In this document: in pieces, positions 1 to 8,642 of the stretch | Numbering within the stretch: the first letter of the stretch is position 1 | How the letters are laid out: every line of letters starts with the position of its first letter | Origin: JANYBV01 sp043763155 | GTDB taxonomy: Bacteria > Pseudomonadota > Alphaproteobacteria > Rickettsiales > SXRF01 | DNA length: 32,754 nt | Reading direction: 5' to 3' | NCBI GenBank assembly: GCA_043763155.1 | Contig: JAYULW010000017.1 | Coordinates: forward strand, 1-32,754 | Notes under the pieces: model-generated | Told to the model about the DNA's origin: nothing | Seen by the model: only the letters and a program-made list of their open reading frames with translations | Database searches by the model: none | Position numbers and translations under genes: made by a program

Positions 1-192
1 GGTTGTTGTTGATTTCAGTGTTTCTAGCAAGTCATCCTCAATGACGAGAGGGCTGGTTATTATGCTAAAATCGCTGATAGCTTTATGGATGGCGACGTCA
101 TGATCGGCTTGTTTGTGCAGGACAGCAATGTAACGCCGTGCGAGGTCGGCATCGCTGGAAATATAAGATAATAAATTCAGTGCCAAACTCAT
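1..192 (-). CDS. Partial hypothetical protein (runs off left edge)
   Basis: A reading frame starts at an ATG at 192 and stays open to the window edge (64 codons). The visible start reads MSLALNLLSYISSDADLARR and continues into a mixed helical sequence with normal residue composition. I do not recognise the family. The frame is also open for about 20 codons upstream of this ATG, but no ATG, GTG or TTG lies in that stretch and no Shine-Dalgarno is visible in front of 192. It is divergent from recN. It occupies the place where many alphaproteobacteria have bamD before recN, although it is on the opposite strand. It could be a real gene start, a gene with an unusual start, or a decayed remnant. 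Confidence 0.4.
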   Translation of the reverse strand, partial: MSLALNLLSYISSDADLARRYIAVLHKQADHDVAIHKAISDFSIITSPLVIEDDLLETLKSTTT

Positions 193-256
193 ACGAGGCG
201 TGCTTGCTAAATCGGTTAAATATGAATAATATACCCGAAAATCATTAAGAAAATTT

Positions 257-262
257 TATAAT
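257..262 (+). promoter_or_regulatory. Candidate -10 box for recN operon
   Basis: A perfect TATAAT lies in an AT-rich stretch 27 nt before the recN ATG. No good -35 is visible at 16-18 nt spacing. I also see no GTTC-N7-GTTC alphaproteobacterial LexA box between 193 and 289, although recN is often SOS-controlled. Confidence 0.35.
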
Positions 263-289
263 CCGGTCCCGTAACGCTTTCAGATAGTT

Positions 290-1975
290 ATGTTAGTTCA
301 GCTTTCTATCAAAAATATCGTGCTTATCGAATCCTGCGACATCGTGTTGAAGGACGGGCTTTGCGTACTTTCCGGTGAGACTGGCGCTGGGAAATCCATC
401 CTGCTGGACTCGCTCGGGCTGGTGTTGGGGGCGCGCACGGATAGCGGGCTGGTGCGCAAGGGCGAGGCCAGCGGCACGGTTACCGCCGAGTTCGACATTA
501 GTGCTAATGCAGGGGCGAAGGCCATTCTTTCCGAGTTAGAATTAGAAGATGCGCAGAGCGTGATTGTGCGCAGGTCTTTGAGCGCTGATGGGAAGACGCG
601 CTGTCTGGTGAATGACCAGCCGGTGACGGTTGCGGGGCTGAAGCGCCTGGGCGAAACGCTGGTGGAGGTGCATGGGCAGCACGACCAGCGGAGCTTGCAG
701 GATGCGGGGATTCACCGCTCGCTGCTGGATGAGTATGGCAAGCTTGCGCCCATGCGTAAGAGCGTGGCGCTTGCGTACCGCGCATGGCGGGCGGCGATGG
801 ATGCGATGGAGGCACTGAAAGCCGACATCGAGAAAGCTGCGCGGGAGCAGGAATATTTGCAGCATATGCGCAACGAGCTGAAGCAGCTTGCGCCGGAAGT
901 GGGCGAGGAAGACGCGCTGACCACGCAGCGCACGAACATGATGAAAAGCGAAAAGCTTTTTTCGGTGCTGAATGAAGCCATCGGTGAATTGAACAGCGTG
1001 AAGGGCGGGGTGCTTTCGTCGCTTCGTAACGCGCAGCGCACGCTCACGCGCTCCAGCTTGTGCGATGGTGAGGCGTTTGCCGCCATCATTGAGGGGCTGG
1101 AGAAGGCGGCGATTGAGGCGGAAGAAGCGCTGTATAACCTCGAAAAAATTGGCGAGGAAAGCACGTTTAATCCCGATAAATTAGAGCAGATCGAGGAGCG
1201 GTTATTCGCGCTGAAGGCAGCGGGGCGGAAATATAATCTGCCGCTGGATGAGCTGGCGAAGTTGTATATGGATGTGGAAGATAAGCTGTCGCTGATTGAT
1301 TCGCAGGAGCAGCGGCTGAATGCGCTGAATAAGGAAGTGGCGATTGCGCAAGGTGCATTCACGGATGTTGCGGGCAAGCTTTCGGATGCGCGCAGCAAGG
1401 CAGCGGTGAAGCTGGTGAAGGCGATTGAAAAAGAATTAGAGCCGCTGAAAATGGGCAGTACGCGATTCCGGGTGCGGATTGAAAAGCTCAATGAGCATGG
1501 CTGGTCGGAGTGGGGTGCGGATGCGGTGCATTTTGAATGTGCGACCAACGTGACCAAGGCGGATACGAATGTTGTGTTTTCGCCGCTGAATAAAATTGCG
1601 TCCGGCGGTGAGCTTTCGCGCTTTATGCTGGCCATGAAAGTTGCGCTTTCGGCGGTGCGCAGCACGCCGACTTTGATATTCGATGAAATTGACACGGGCA
1701 CGGGCGGGGCGGTTGCGGCGGCTATTGGCGAGCGGTTGAGTATGCTGGGCGATACGGCGCAGGTGCTGGTGGTGACGCATTTGCCGCAGGTGGCCGCGCG
1801 TGGCACACAGCATTTGCGGGTAGTGAAGCTGGAAACGGCGAAGAAGGTGATTACCAAGGTGGATGACCTCAACCCCGCCGAGCGCGAGGAAGAGCTGGCG
1901 CGAATGCTGGCGGGCGCGACCGTCACGCCTGAGGCCCGCAAGGCCGCGCAGAAGCTGCTGGAACATGTAGCGTAA
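290..1975 (+). CDS. recN: DNA repair protein RecN
   Basis: RecN is an SMC-like ATPase that acts early in recombinational repair of double-strand breaks in the nucleoid. The 561-residue length is typical. The N-terminal half-ATPase carries the Walker A motif GETGAGKS at residues 29-36. The centre is a long charged coiled-coil stretch. The C-terminal half-ATPase carries the signature ASGGELSRFMLA near residue 438, followed by Walker B (TLIFDEID) and a D-loop (TGTGG). The start at 290 places MLVQLSIKNIVLIES at the expected family N-terminus, although the Shine-Dalgarno is weak. The stop codon overlaps the ligA start as TAATG, implying translational coupling. The recN-ligA order is a common alphaproteobacterial arrangement. 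Confidence 0.97.
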   Translation: MLVQLSIKNIVLIESCDIVLKDGLCVLSGETGAGKSILLDSLGLVLGARTDSGLVRKGEASGTVTAEFDISANAGAKAILSELELEDAQSVIVRRSLSADGKTRCLVNDQPVTVAGLKRLGETLVEVHGQHDQRSLQDAGIHRSLLDEYGKLAPMRKSVALAYRAWRAAMDAMEALKADIEKAAREQEYLQHMRNELKQLAPEVGEEDALTTQRTNMMKSEKLFSVLNEAIGELNSVKGGVLSSLRNAQRTLTRSSLCDGEAFAAIIEGLEKAAIEAEEALYNLEKIGEESTFNPDKLEQIEERLFALKAAGRKYNLPLDELAKLYMDVEDKLSLIDSQEQRLNALNKEVAIAQGAFTDVAGKLSDARSKAAVKLVKAIEKELEPLKMGSTRFRVRIEKLNEHGWSEWGADAVHFECATNVTKADTNVVFSPLNKIASGGELSRFMLAMKVALSAVRSTPTLIFDEIDTGTGGAVAAAIGERLSMLGDTAQVLVVTHLPQVAARGTQHLRVVKLETAKKVITKVDDLNPAEREEELARMLAGATVTPEARKAAQKLLEHVA

Positions 1976-4062
1976 TGGCTGTGCGTGCGGCTGACCCGTT
2001 AGTATTGGAAATGGCGCGTGACGAGTGGAATACACTTGCAGAGCAGGTTCGCCATCATGACAAGTTGTATTACCAGAATGACGCACCGGAGATTTCGGAT
2101 GCGGACTATGATGGCCTTCGCAAAAAGCTGGAAGCGCTGGAGGCGAAATACCCCGCGTTGGTGACGGCGGAAAGCCCGACGCAGAAGGTGGGGGCGGCGC
2201 CGCTGGATACATTCAGCAAGGTGCGCCATAGTGTGCCGATGCTGTCGCTGGGCAATGCGTTTGAAGAAGAGGATGTTGCGGATTTTTTAGAGCGCAGCCG
2301 GAAATTCCTTGGGCTTGCTGACGATGCGGAAGTGGCGGTGGTGACGGAGCTTAAGATTGATGGCTTGTCGTTTTCGGCGCGGTATGAGCGGGGGAATTTT
2401 GCGCTGGGGGTTACGCGCGGCGATGGTGAAGTGGGCGAAAATATTACGGCAAACCTTGCCACGTTTTTGCCGCTGCGGTTGAAGGGCGAAGTGCCGGAGG
2501 TGCTGGAGGTGCGCGGCGAGGTATATATGCGCCGTGCGGATTTTTTGGCGCTGAATGTAAAGCGCGAACAAGAAGACGAGGCGGTATTTGCTAATCCGCG
2601 TAATGCGGCGGCGGGGAGTTTGCGCCAGCTTAATCCTGAAATCACGCGCTCGCGCAGCTTGCAGTATTTTGTATATAGCTGGGGCGAGGTGAGCGAGCCG
2701 CTTGGGAATTTGCAAAGCGAGGCGATGACGCGCCTGAAGCATTTGGGCTTCCATACTATCGAGGATTTTCTTTTGGCTTCGGGGCTTGAGCGCAAGGCGG
2801 TTTCGGTTTCGCTTGCGGAGATTATGGCGTTTTACAACCATGTGCAGCAGGTGCGGCCTGAGTTGGACTTTGATATTGACGGGGTGGTTTATAAGATCAA
2901 CCGTTTGGATTGGCAGAAGCGGCTTGGGGCTGTGGGGCGTGCGCCGCGCTGGGCTATTGCGCATAAGTTTCCGGCGGAGCAGGCGCGGACGGTGGTTGAG
3001 GGCATTGATGTGCAGGTGGGGCGGACAGGGACATTGACGCCTGTTGCGCGGCTGCGCCCGGTGAATGTGGGCGGGGTGATGGTTTCTAATGCGACCTTGC
3101 ATAATGAAGATGAGATTGCGCGCAAGCAGGTGGGGGTTGGCGATACGGTGATTGTGCAGCGGGCGGGGGATGTGATTCCGCAAGTGGTGAGCGTAGATGA
3201 GAGCAAGCGGCCTGCGGGTTGGAAGCTGTATGAGATGCCGACGGAATGCCCGGTGTGCAAGAGCCTTGCGGTGCGCGAAGAGGGTGAAGTGGCGCGGCGC
3301 TGCACGGGGGGCTTGAGTTGTGATGCGCAGTTGGTGGAGCGGTTGAAGCATTTTGTGAGCCGGGATGCGCTGGATATTGATGGGTTGGGCGAGAAGCAGA
3401 TTACGGCGTTCTGGCAGGATGGGCTGATTCATAATGTGATGGATATTTTCGCGTTGCCGGAAAAAGTGGATGTGATTGGTAAGCGCGAGGGGTGGGGGCA
3501 GAAGTCGCTCGATAATCTGGTGAAGGCGATTGAAACCGCGCGGCACTCGCAGCTGGAGAAGTTTATTTTTGCACTGGGCATTCGCCATGTGGGGGATATT
3601 ACGGCGAAGCTTTTGGCGCGGCATTATGGCAGCGCGGCCTTGTGGCTGGAGGCGATGGAGAATGTGGCCGAAGGCGGCGAGGCATTTGCGGAGCTGGATT
3701 TGATTGATGGGATTGGGCCGAAGGTTGCGGGGGCATTAGCGGATTTTTTCCGCGAGCCACATAACCGGGCGATGGTGCAGGGGTTGGTTTCGAGCCTTGC
3801 GATTAAGGATGCGGAGAAGGTGGCGGGGGATTCGCCTGTGTCGGGCAAGACGGTGGTGTTTACAGGCACGCTGGTGAAGATTACGCGCAGTGAGGCGAAG
3901 GCGCGGGCGGAGACGCTGGGGGCGAAGGTGGCCAGCTCGGTTTCGGCCAAGACGGATTATGTAATTGCGGGGGCGGATGCGGGGTCGAAATTGAAGAAGG
4001 CGCAGGAACTGCAAGTGATGATTTTAAGTGAAGATGAATGGCTTTCGCTGATTGGCGAATAA
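1975..4062 (+). CDS. ligA: NAD+-dependent DNA ligase LigA
   Basis: LigA seals nicks in duplex DNA, using NAD+ to form an enzyme-AMP intermediate, in replication and repair. The 695-residue length is full. The Ia domain that binds NMN has HHDKLYY...D near residues 27-46. The adenylation site is ELKIDG with the nucleophilic Lys at 127. The OB fold follows, then a four-cysteine zinc finger (CPVC...RC...SC, roughly residues 424-445), helix-hairpin-helix repeats, and a C-terminal BRCT domain starting near residue 615 (GKTVVFTGTL). The ATG at 1975 overlaps the recN stop, so expression is probably coupled to recN. The prmA start lies 16 nt beyond its stop, so the three genes form one operon. Confidence 0.97.
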   Translation: MAVRAADPLVLEMARDEWNTLAEQVRHHDKLYYQNDAPEISDADYDGLRKKLEALEAKYPALVTAESPTQKVGAAPLDTFSKVRHSVPMLSLGNAFEEEDVADFLERSRKFLGLADDAEVAVVTELKIDGLSFSARYERGNFALGVTRGDGEVGENITANLATFLPLRLKGEVPEVLEVRGEVYMRRADFLALNVKREQEDEAVFANPRNAAAGSLRQLNPEITRSRSLQYFVYSWGEVSEPLGNLQSEAMTRLKHLGFHTIEDFLLASGLERKAVSVSLAEIMAFYNHVQQVRPELDFDIDGVVYKINRLDWQKRLGAVGRAPRWAIAHKFPAEQARTVVEGIDVQVGRTGTLTPVARLRPVNVGGVMVSNATLHNEDEIARKQVGVGDTVIVQRAGDVIPQVVSVDESKRPAGWKLYEMPTECPVCKSLAVREEGEVARRCTGGLSCDAQLVERLKHFVSRDALDIDGLGEKQITAFWQDGLIHNVMDIFALPEKVDVIGKREGWGQKSLDNLVKAIETARHSQLEKFIFALGIRHVGDITAKLLARHYGSAALWLEAMENVAEGGEAFAELDLIDGIGPKVAGALADFFREPHNRAMVQGLVSSLAIKDAEKVAGDSPVSGKTVVFTGTLVKITRSEAKARAETLGAKVASSVSAKTDYVIAGADAGSKLKKAQELQVMILSEDEWLSLIGE

Positions 4063-4078
4063 CGAAAAGGAATTTTTT

Positions 4079-4987
4079 ATGACTGCAACTAGCACCAACC
4101 CTTTCCAGCAGAGTCCGCAATATTGGCGTGTGGTGTTTACGCTGCCGTCGGATGCGGCGGGCACGGCGGAAGAAGCGTTTAATGATATTGCGCTGGCGGT
4201 TTCGGGGTTTGAAACTGACGAGGCCAATGGGATATGGACGTTTGAATTATTGTTTGGCGAGGAGCCGGACATGGAGGATTTGAAGCGGCGGCTGATGGTG
4301 ATGACGGCTTTGCACAATGTGCAAATCAGTGCGCCGGAGTTGCAGAAGGTGGAGCAGCAGGACTGGCTGGCGGCGTGTGCGCGGAGTTTTCCGCCACTGA
4401 CGATCGGGCGGTTTTATGTGTATGGGTCGCATGTGGAAGAGGCGATGCCTACGGGCGTGATTCCGATTAAGGTGGATGCGGGCGCGGCGTTTGGGTCGGG
4501 CGAGCATGGCACGACGAGCTGCTGCCTTGAGGCGCTGGACTGGCTTTCCAAGAAGCGCAACTTCAAGGGTATTTTGGATATGGGTTGTGGTTCGGGCATT
4601 CTGGCGATTGGTGCGGCGAAGCTGTGGAAGACGGATGTGATTGCGGTGGATATTGACCCGGTGGCGGTGCGGGTTACGCAGGAAAATGTGCAGATCAACC
4701 GGGAGACGACGCGCATTACGGCGGCGGTTTCCGATGGGTATTCGGGGGCGGAGGTGAAGAAGCATGCGCCGTATGAATTGATTGTTTCCAACATTCTGGC
4801 GAGGCCGCTGATTGAGTTTGCGCCTTATTTGTATAAGAACCTTGCGGAGAATGGCTATGCGGTGCTTTCGGGGCTGCTTACCTCGCAGGAAACGCAGGTG
4901 ACCAATGCGCATGTGCAGCAGGGGTTGAAGCTGGAGAAGCGGTTTGTGAGCGGGGAGTGGTGTACGCTGGTTCTGAAAAAGAAGTAG
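4079..4987 (+). CDS. prmA: Ribosomal protein L11 methyltransferase PrmA
   Basis: PrmA is an AdoMet-dependent methyltransferase that methylates ribosomal protein L11. The sequence has the family hallmark AFGSGEHGTT, then the SAM-binding motif I ILDMGCGSGILAIGAAK, an acidic strand end (VIAVDIDP) and the SNILARPL motif where other methyltransferases have NPPY. I place the start at ATG 4079 (302 residues) because AAAAGG sits 8-9 nt upstream. An in-frame ATG at 4052 would overlap the end of ligA and lacks a better ribosome site. It is the last gene of the recN-ligA-prmA run. Its stop codon directly abuts the stop of the convergent gene on the other strand. Confidence 0.95.
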   Translation: MTATSTNPFQQSPQYWRVVFTLPSDAAGTAEEAFNDIALAVSGFETDEANGIWTFELLFGEEPDMEDLKRRLMVMTALHNVQISAPELQKVEQQDWLAACARSFPPLTIGRFYVYGSHVEEAMPTGVIPIKVDAGAAFGSGEHGTTSCCLEALDWLSKKRNFKGILDMGCGSGILAIGAAKLWKTDVIAVDIDPVAVRVTQENVQINRETTRITAAVSDGYSGAEVKKHAPYELIVSNILARPLIEFAPYLYKNLAENGYAVLSGLLTSQETQVTNAHVQQGLKLEKRFVSGEWCTLVLKKK

Positions 4988-4992
4988 CTACT
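4983..4992. repeat. Palindrome spanning two abutting stop codons
   Basis: AGTAGCTACT is a perfect 10-bp palindrome centred between 4987 and 4988. Its two halves contain the TAG stop of prmA (plus) and the TAG stop of the convergent BMP-type gene (minus). Confidence 0.6.
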
Positions 4993-6025
4993 GTACCAAG
5001 GTGTTCACCTGTAGGAGGCCCTGGGAGACGAAATCCTTGGTGGTTTCGATCTGCTCGACGGTTTCCTTGGGAAGCAGGGATTTGTTGCTGCCGCCAAGCA
5101 CGTAATCAATAAATCCATTGCCGATGCCCATGGTCTGGCTGCCGGGCTTCCATTCGCTGCGGCTGTAGCTGCGGAAGGTCTGGTACATGGCGAGATCATA
5201 GTGTTTCAGGATGCTGGTGAGGATGAGGCCGGGATAGGCGCTGGTTACATCGTGGTTATTGGCGATTAAAATTTGTTTGTGGGCGCGGGCGTTTTGGGCA
5301 GCGGCATCTAATAGTTCTTCGTCCTGAATGAATAATATATCTGCGCCGCTGTCGGTCAGGGCTTTGAGGGTGGCAGCTTTGGTGCCTTCGAGTTTCAGGC
5401 CTAAGAGCTGCACCACTTTGATTTCGGGGTTGGCGTGTTTGGCGCCCTGTAGGAAGCCATAGGCAAGGTTGCGGGTGTCGGCGGTGTCGTCTTTGCTGGC
5501 AAACGCGATGGTGCCGTTTTGGGTGCGAAGGGCTGCGAGCGCGCCCATCATGAAAGTGCCTTCCTGGTCGCGGAAATGCATGGCGCGGACGTTGGTGAAA
5601 TAGAGCGGGGCGGTGGTGCCGATGATGGAAAAGTTGATGTCGGGGTAGAGGCTGGGGATTTTGGCGAGGGCTTCGTTGTTTTGCGGCTCGATGATGAGGA
5701 CGAGGCCGATGTCTTCGTCGGCGATCTTTTCCATGCGGGCGGGGAGCTGGGCTTCATTAGAGAGCGGGACCTCTTTGATGGGTACGCTGTAATTGCTGCT
5801 AAGCTCGCGGACCATGCGTGAGACCATGGTTGCGTGTTCGCGGGCGATGTCGCTGCCGTCGTTAAAATAGATGACGGCTGCGGGCTTTACGCTGTTTTCG
5901 ATGGTGCGGGTGCTGCCGCTGGTGGTTGTGGTGGCGTCGGTGACGGGCGCGGAGGCGGACAAGGCAAGCCCCAGCGCGCAAAGCGCTCCGCAGATGGCCA
6001 CTTTTTTGCCTATTCCTGTCAGCAT
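4988..6025 (-). CDS. BMP-family periplasmic substrate-binding protein
   Basis: The protein resembles the BMP/PnrA (Med) family of solute receptors, which usually deliver nucleosides or related ligands to an ABC importer. It has an N-terminal signal peptide (GKKVAICGALCALGLALSASA, residues 6-26) with a likely signal peptidase I site after ASA26, so it is probably soluble in the periplasm rather than a lipoprotein. The mature part has the alternating beta-alpha pattern of the family, including IYFNDGSD near the start, the FRDQEGTFMMGALAA segment and IAFASKDDT. At 345 residues it is a usual size. A Shine-Dalgarno-like AAGGAT lies about 12 nt upstream of the ATG. No ABC ATPase or permease gene is adjacent, so its partner is unknown. 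The specific ligand cannot be read from the sequence. Confidence 0.8.
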   Translation of the reverse strand: MLTGIGKKVAICGALCALGLALSASAPVTDATTTTSGSTRTIENSVKPAAVIYFNDGSDIAREHATMVSRMVRELSSNYSVPIKEVPLSNEAQLPARMEKIADEDIGLVLIIEPQNNEALAKIPSLYPDINFSIIGTTAPLYFTNVRAMHFRDQEGTFMMGALAALRTQNGTIAFASKDDTADTRNLAYGFLQGAKHANPEIKVVQLLGLKLEGTKAATLKALTDSGADILFIQDEELLDAAAQNARAHKQILIANNHDVTSAYPGLILTSILKHYDLAMYQTFRSYSRSEWKPGSQTMGIGNGFIDYVLGGSNKSLLPKETVEQIETTKDFVSQGLLQVNTLVQ

Positions 6026-6069
6026 GGTTTTTTAATTATCCTTGAGCTATAGTCGCTTCCAGTATTCAT

Positions 6070-6099
6070 TTTATATGGGTTGCATTGTTAAAAGGTAAA
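6070..6099 (-). promoter_or_regulatory. Possible promoter for BMP-type gene
   Basis: Reading the minus strand, TTTACC and TATAAA are separated by 18 nt, ending about 45 nt before the ATG at 6025. The -10 is good and the -35 is weak. Confidence 0.3.
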
Positions 6100-6133
6100 C
6101 TTGGCCTGCAATACATAGGGGTAGGATGTGGTT

Positions 6134-7894
6134 ATGAGCGCTTTGGTGAAAATACGTAATTTAATGGAAAAACAGAATGTTGCGGCTTATGTTCAGCCGG
6201 TGCATGATGAATTCCTTAACGAATATGCGCCGGACTGCAACCGCAGGGTTGAGTGGCTTTGCGGGTTTTCAGGGTCGGCGGGGAGTGTGGCGGTGACGGC
6301 GAAGAAGGCCGCATTGTTTACCGATGGGCGCTACACGCTGCAGGCAAAGAATGAGGTGGATGGCGCGCTGTATGAGCAGCATAACAGCGGGAGTGTGCCT
6401 GCGGAGCAGTGGCTGGCCGATACATTACCCGAAGGCGCGAAGGTGGGGTATGACCCGCGATTGTTTACGCGCAGCATGACGTACCGGATGGAAACGGTTT
6501 TGGCGGCGAAGAAGATGACGCTGGTTCCGGTTGCCAACATGGTGGATGCGGTGTGGGACGCACGGCCTGCGCAGCCGTCGTCGGCGTTGTTTGTGCATGA
6601 GCTGGAGTATGCGGGGGTGGAGTCTGCAGCGAAGCGCGCGGCGCTGGGGAAGGCGATTAAGGAGATGGGCGCGGAGTTTGCGCTTGTGGCGGCGCCCGAT
6701 GCGGTGTGCTGGCTGTTTAATGTGCGGGCGCGCGATATTGAGAACACGCCGCTACTGCTTACCGTGGCGATTGTGGATGCGCAGGGACGTGCGGAATTAT
6801 TTGTGGATGAGGCGCGGTGCAGTGATGCGGTGAAGGCGCATCTGGGCAAGGATGTGTGGCTGGTGCAGCCGAAGGAATTAGAGGCGCGGCTACGGGGCTT
6901 GAAGGGCAAGCGTGTGCTGTGCGACCCGCAAGGGGTTCCGGTGTGGTTTACGCAGACGCTGGAGGCGGCGGGCGCGGTAGTGGTTGAGGGGCAGGACCCT
7001 TGCGTGCTGCCCAAGGCATGCAAAAACCCGGTGGAGCTGGCGGGCATTCGCGCGGCCCATATACGCGACGGGGTGGCGGTTTCACAATTGCTGTGCTGGC
7101 TGGAGGCGCAAGTTTCGATTCGCGATGTGCGCGAGCTGGAGGTATGCGCGCATTTGCTGGAGTTGCGGGCGCGGAATAATTTATTCCTTGAGCCGAGTTT
7201 TAACACGATTTCGGGCAGCGGGCCGAACGGCGCGATTGTGCATTATCGCGCAACGGAGGCAAGCGACCGGAAGCTGGAAGCCGGCGAATTATTTTTGCTG
7301 GATTCGGGCGGGCAATACCCGGACGGTACGACGGATATTACGCGCACTGTGGCTGTGGGCGAATCCACGCCGGAGCAGCGCGACAGGTTTACGCGGGTGC
7401 TGAAGGGACATATTGCACTCGCCATGGCGAAGTTCCCGGAAGGCACGAGCGGCTCGCAGCTTGATGGGCTTGCGCGGCAGTTTTTGTGGCAGGCGAATTT
7501 GGATTATGACCATGGCACGGGGCATGGGGTTGGCATGTTTTTGAATGTGCATGAGGGACCGCAGCGCATCAGCAAGCGTGGGGGCGATGCGCCTTTGCGC
7601 ACGGGCATGGTGGTGTCTAACGAGCCGGGCTATTACAAGGCGGGGGCGTATGGCATTCGCATTGAGAATTTAGTGACGGTGGTGGATACGCACATGGATG
7701 CGGGAAAGCGCTGGCTTTCGTTTGATACGCTTACATGCGTGCCGATTGATACACGTCTGGTGGATGTGAGTTTGATGGTGCCTTCGGAAAAAGAATGGCT
7801 GAACGCCTATCACGCATGGGTGCTGCGCTCGCTTAGCGATTCGCTGGAGGGAGCGGAGCGGTTGTGGCTTGCGCGGGCCTGCGCGGCTATTTAA
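6134..7894 (+). CDS. Aminopeptidase P family Xaa-Pro peptidase (M24B)
   Basis: This cytoplasmic metallopeptidase should remove an N-terminal residue that precedes proline. It belongs to the long (about 590-residue) form with two creatinase-like N-terminal domains and a C-terminal pita-bread catalytic domain. The metal ligands are visible: the Asp of LLDSGG (about 390), the Asp of TTDITRT (about 401), the His of TGHGVG (about 466), the Glu of SNEPGYY (about 497) and the Glu of RIENL (about 510). I prefer the ATG at 6134 because AGGA at 6123-6126 is 7 nt upstream. An in-frame GTG at 6128 would add two residues and overlap less well with the ribosome site. Its TAA stop overlaps the stop codon of the convergent lipoprotein gene. 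The gene is divergent from the BMP-type gene. Confidence 0.93.
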   Translation: MSALVKIRNLMEKQNVAAYVQPVHDEFLNEYAPDCNRRVEWLCGFSGSAGSVAVTAKKAALFTDGRYTLQAKNEVDGALYEQHNSGSVPAEQWLADTLPEGAKVGYDPRLFTRSMTYRMETVLAAKKMTLVPVANMVDAVWDARPAQPSSALFVHELEYAGVESAAKRAALGKAIKEMGAEFALVAAPDAVCWLFNVRARDIENTPLLLTVAIVDAQGRAELFVDEARCSDAVKAHLGKDVWLVQPKELEARLRGLKGKRVLCDPQGVPVWFTQTLEAAGAVVVEGQDPCVLPKACKNPVELAGIRAAHIRDGVAVSQLLCWLEAQVSIRDVRELEVCAHLLELRARNNLFLEPSFNTISGSGPNGAIVHYRATEASDRKLEAGELFLLDSGGQYPDGTTDITRTVAVGESTPEQRDRFTRVLKGHIALAMAKFPEGTSGSQLDGLARQFLWQANLDYDHGTGHGVGMFLNVHEGPQRISKRGGDAPLRTGMVVSNEPGYYKAGAYGIRIENLVTVVDTHMDAGKRWLSFDTLTCVPIDTRLVDVSLMVPSEKEWLNAYHAWVLRSLSDSLEGAERLWLARACAAI

Positions 7895-8631
7895 TCGCGT
7901 GCTACGGGTGCGATGAAGGGCAGGATCGTTTCTTTGCCGCCTGCGTTTACGCGGATGAAGAATTTCACGAGGCCTTCTTTTTCAGGTACGAAGACCACAT
8001 CTTTGCCTGCTTCTGGCGTGATGTGGATCACGGTGCGGTAATCCGTGTAGATGCCGATAATGTCGGTGATGGTGACGGGGGTTCCGTTCGCAGATATTTT
8101 GAAGGTGCTTTCCTTGAAGCGTGTGAGCGCGTCTTCCAGCATCAGGGTATATGCGACTCCGTTTTGCGTGGTTTGCAGGGTGGCGTCATGCGGGGGGCTG
8201 CCAAGGCTGCGGGCGCCCAGATCTACGAAAGGATATTCGGGGAAAGAGCCGTCTTTGGGGGCGGCTTCGGCCCATATGCGGTAGCTGCCGGGATTGTGCG
8301 GGGTGAAGGTGAAATGGTACAGGCCGTCGGTTTTACCGGCTTTGGCGCGGATGGGCTGGAAGTCCGTAAAATGCGTGTCGAGGGCGTAAAGCAGGATGGT
8401 GTCGGTTTCAGGTGTGATGAGGTCGGCCTGGGTTAGCAGCGCGCGGCTTTTGACAGCGGTGAGCTTGGCGTCAACGGGGGTGGTTTTGCCGATGGCAACT
8501 TCGCCCAGCGGCACTAAGGTGAGGTGCAGGTTCTGGGTTTCGGGGTGTTTGTCGTGCATGGCTTCATGCACGCTGGAACACGCGGTGAGGGCTGCTAACA
8601 AAAGCAGGGGAAGAAGGCGGGAGTTTGCCAT
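7891..8631 (-). CDS. Putative lipoprotein with Ig/YtkA-like fold
   Basis: The first 18 residues form a lipoprotein signal with lipobox LTAC, so Cys18 is probably lipidated and the protein envelope-anchored. The rest (246 residues in total) looks like beta-sandwich modules. The stretch DTILLYALDTHFTDFQPI followed by GLYHFTFTPHNPGSYRIWAEA has the layout of YtkA-like proteins of unknown function. However, it lacks the His-rich segment those proteins often carry, so I would not assign metal binding. AAGGA lies 6 nt before the ATG and overlaps the stop region of the upstream desaturase gene, which ends 11 nt away. The two are therefore one operon and translationally close. Its stop overlaps the stop of the convergent peptidase gene. 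Confidence 0.75.
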   Translation of the reverse strand: MANSRLLPLLLLAALTACSSVHEAMHDKHPETQNLHLTLVPLGEVAIGKTTPVDAKLTAVKSRALLTQADLITPETDTILLYALDTHFTDFQPIRAKAGKTDGLYHFTFTPHNPGSYRIWAEAAPKDGSFPEYPFVDLGARSLGSPPHDATLQTTQNGVAYTLMLEDALTRFKESTFKISANGTPVTITDIIGIYTDYRTVIHITPEAGKDVVFVPEKEGLVKFFIRVNAGGKETILPFIAPVARD

Positions 8632-8642
8632 AGGGGTTCCTT

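Noticed and set aside
193..289. LexA/SOS box for recN
   Set aside because: No GTTC-N7-GTTC or close variant is visible in the intergenic region.
712..1941. Long minus-strand frame of 409 codons inside recN
   Set aside because: It is antisense to a full-length RecN with all motifs, is Ser/Ala-rich as expected of a GC-rich shadow frame, and has no ribosome site.
2287..3624. Minus-strand frame of 445 codons inside ligA
   Set aside because: Rich in His, Arg and Gln as antisense frames of such genes are; LigA on the plus strand is complete.
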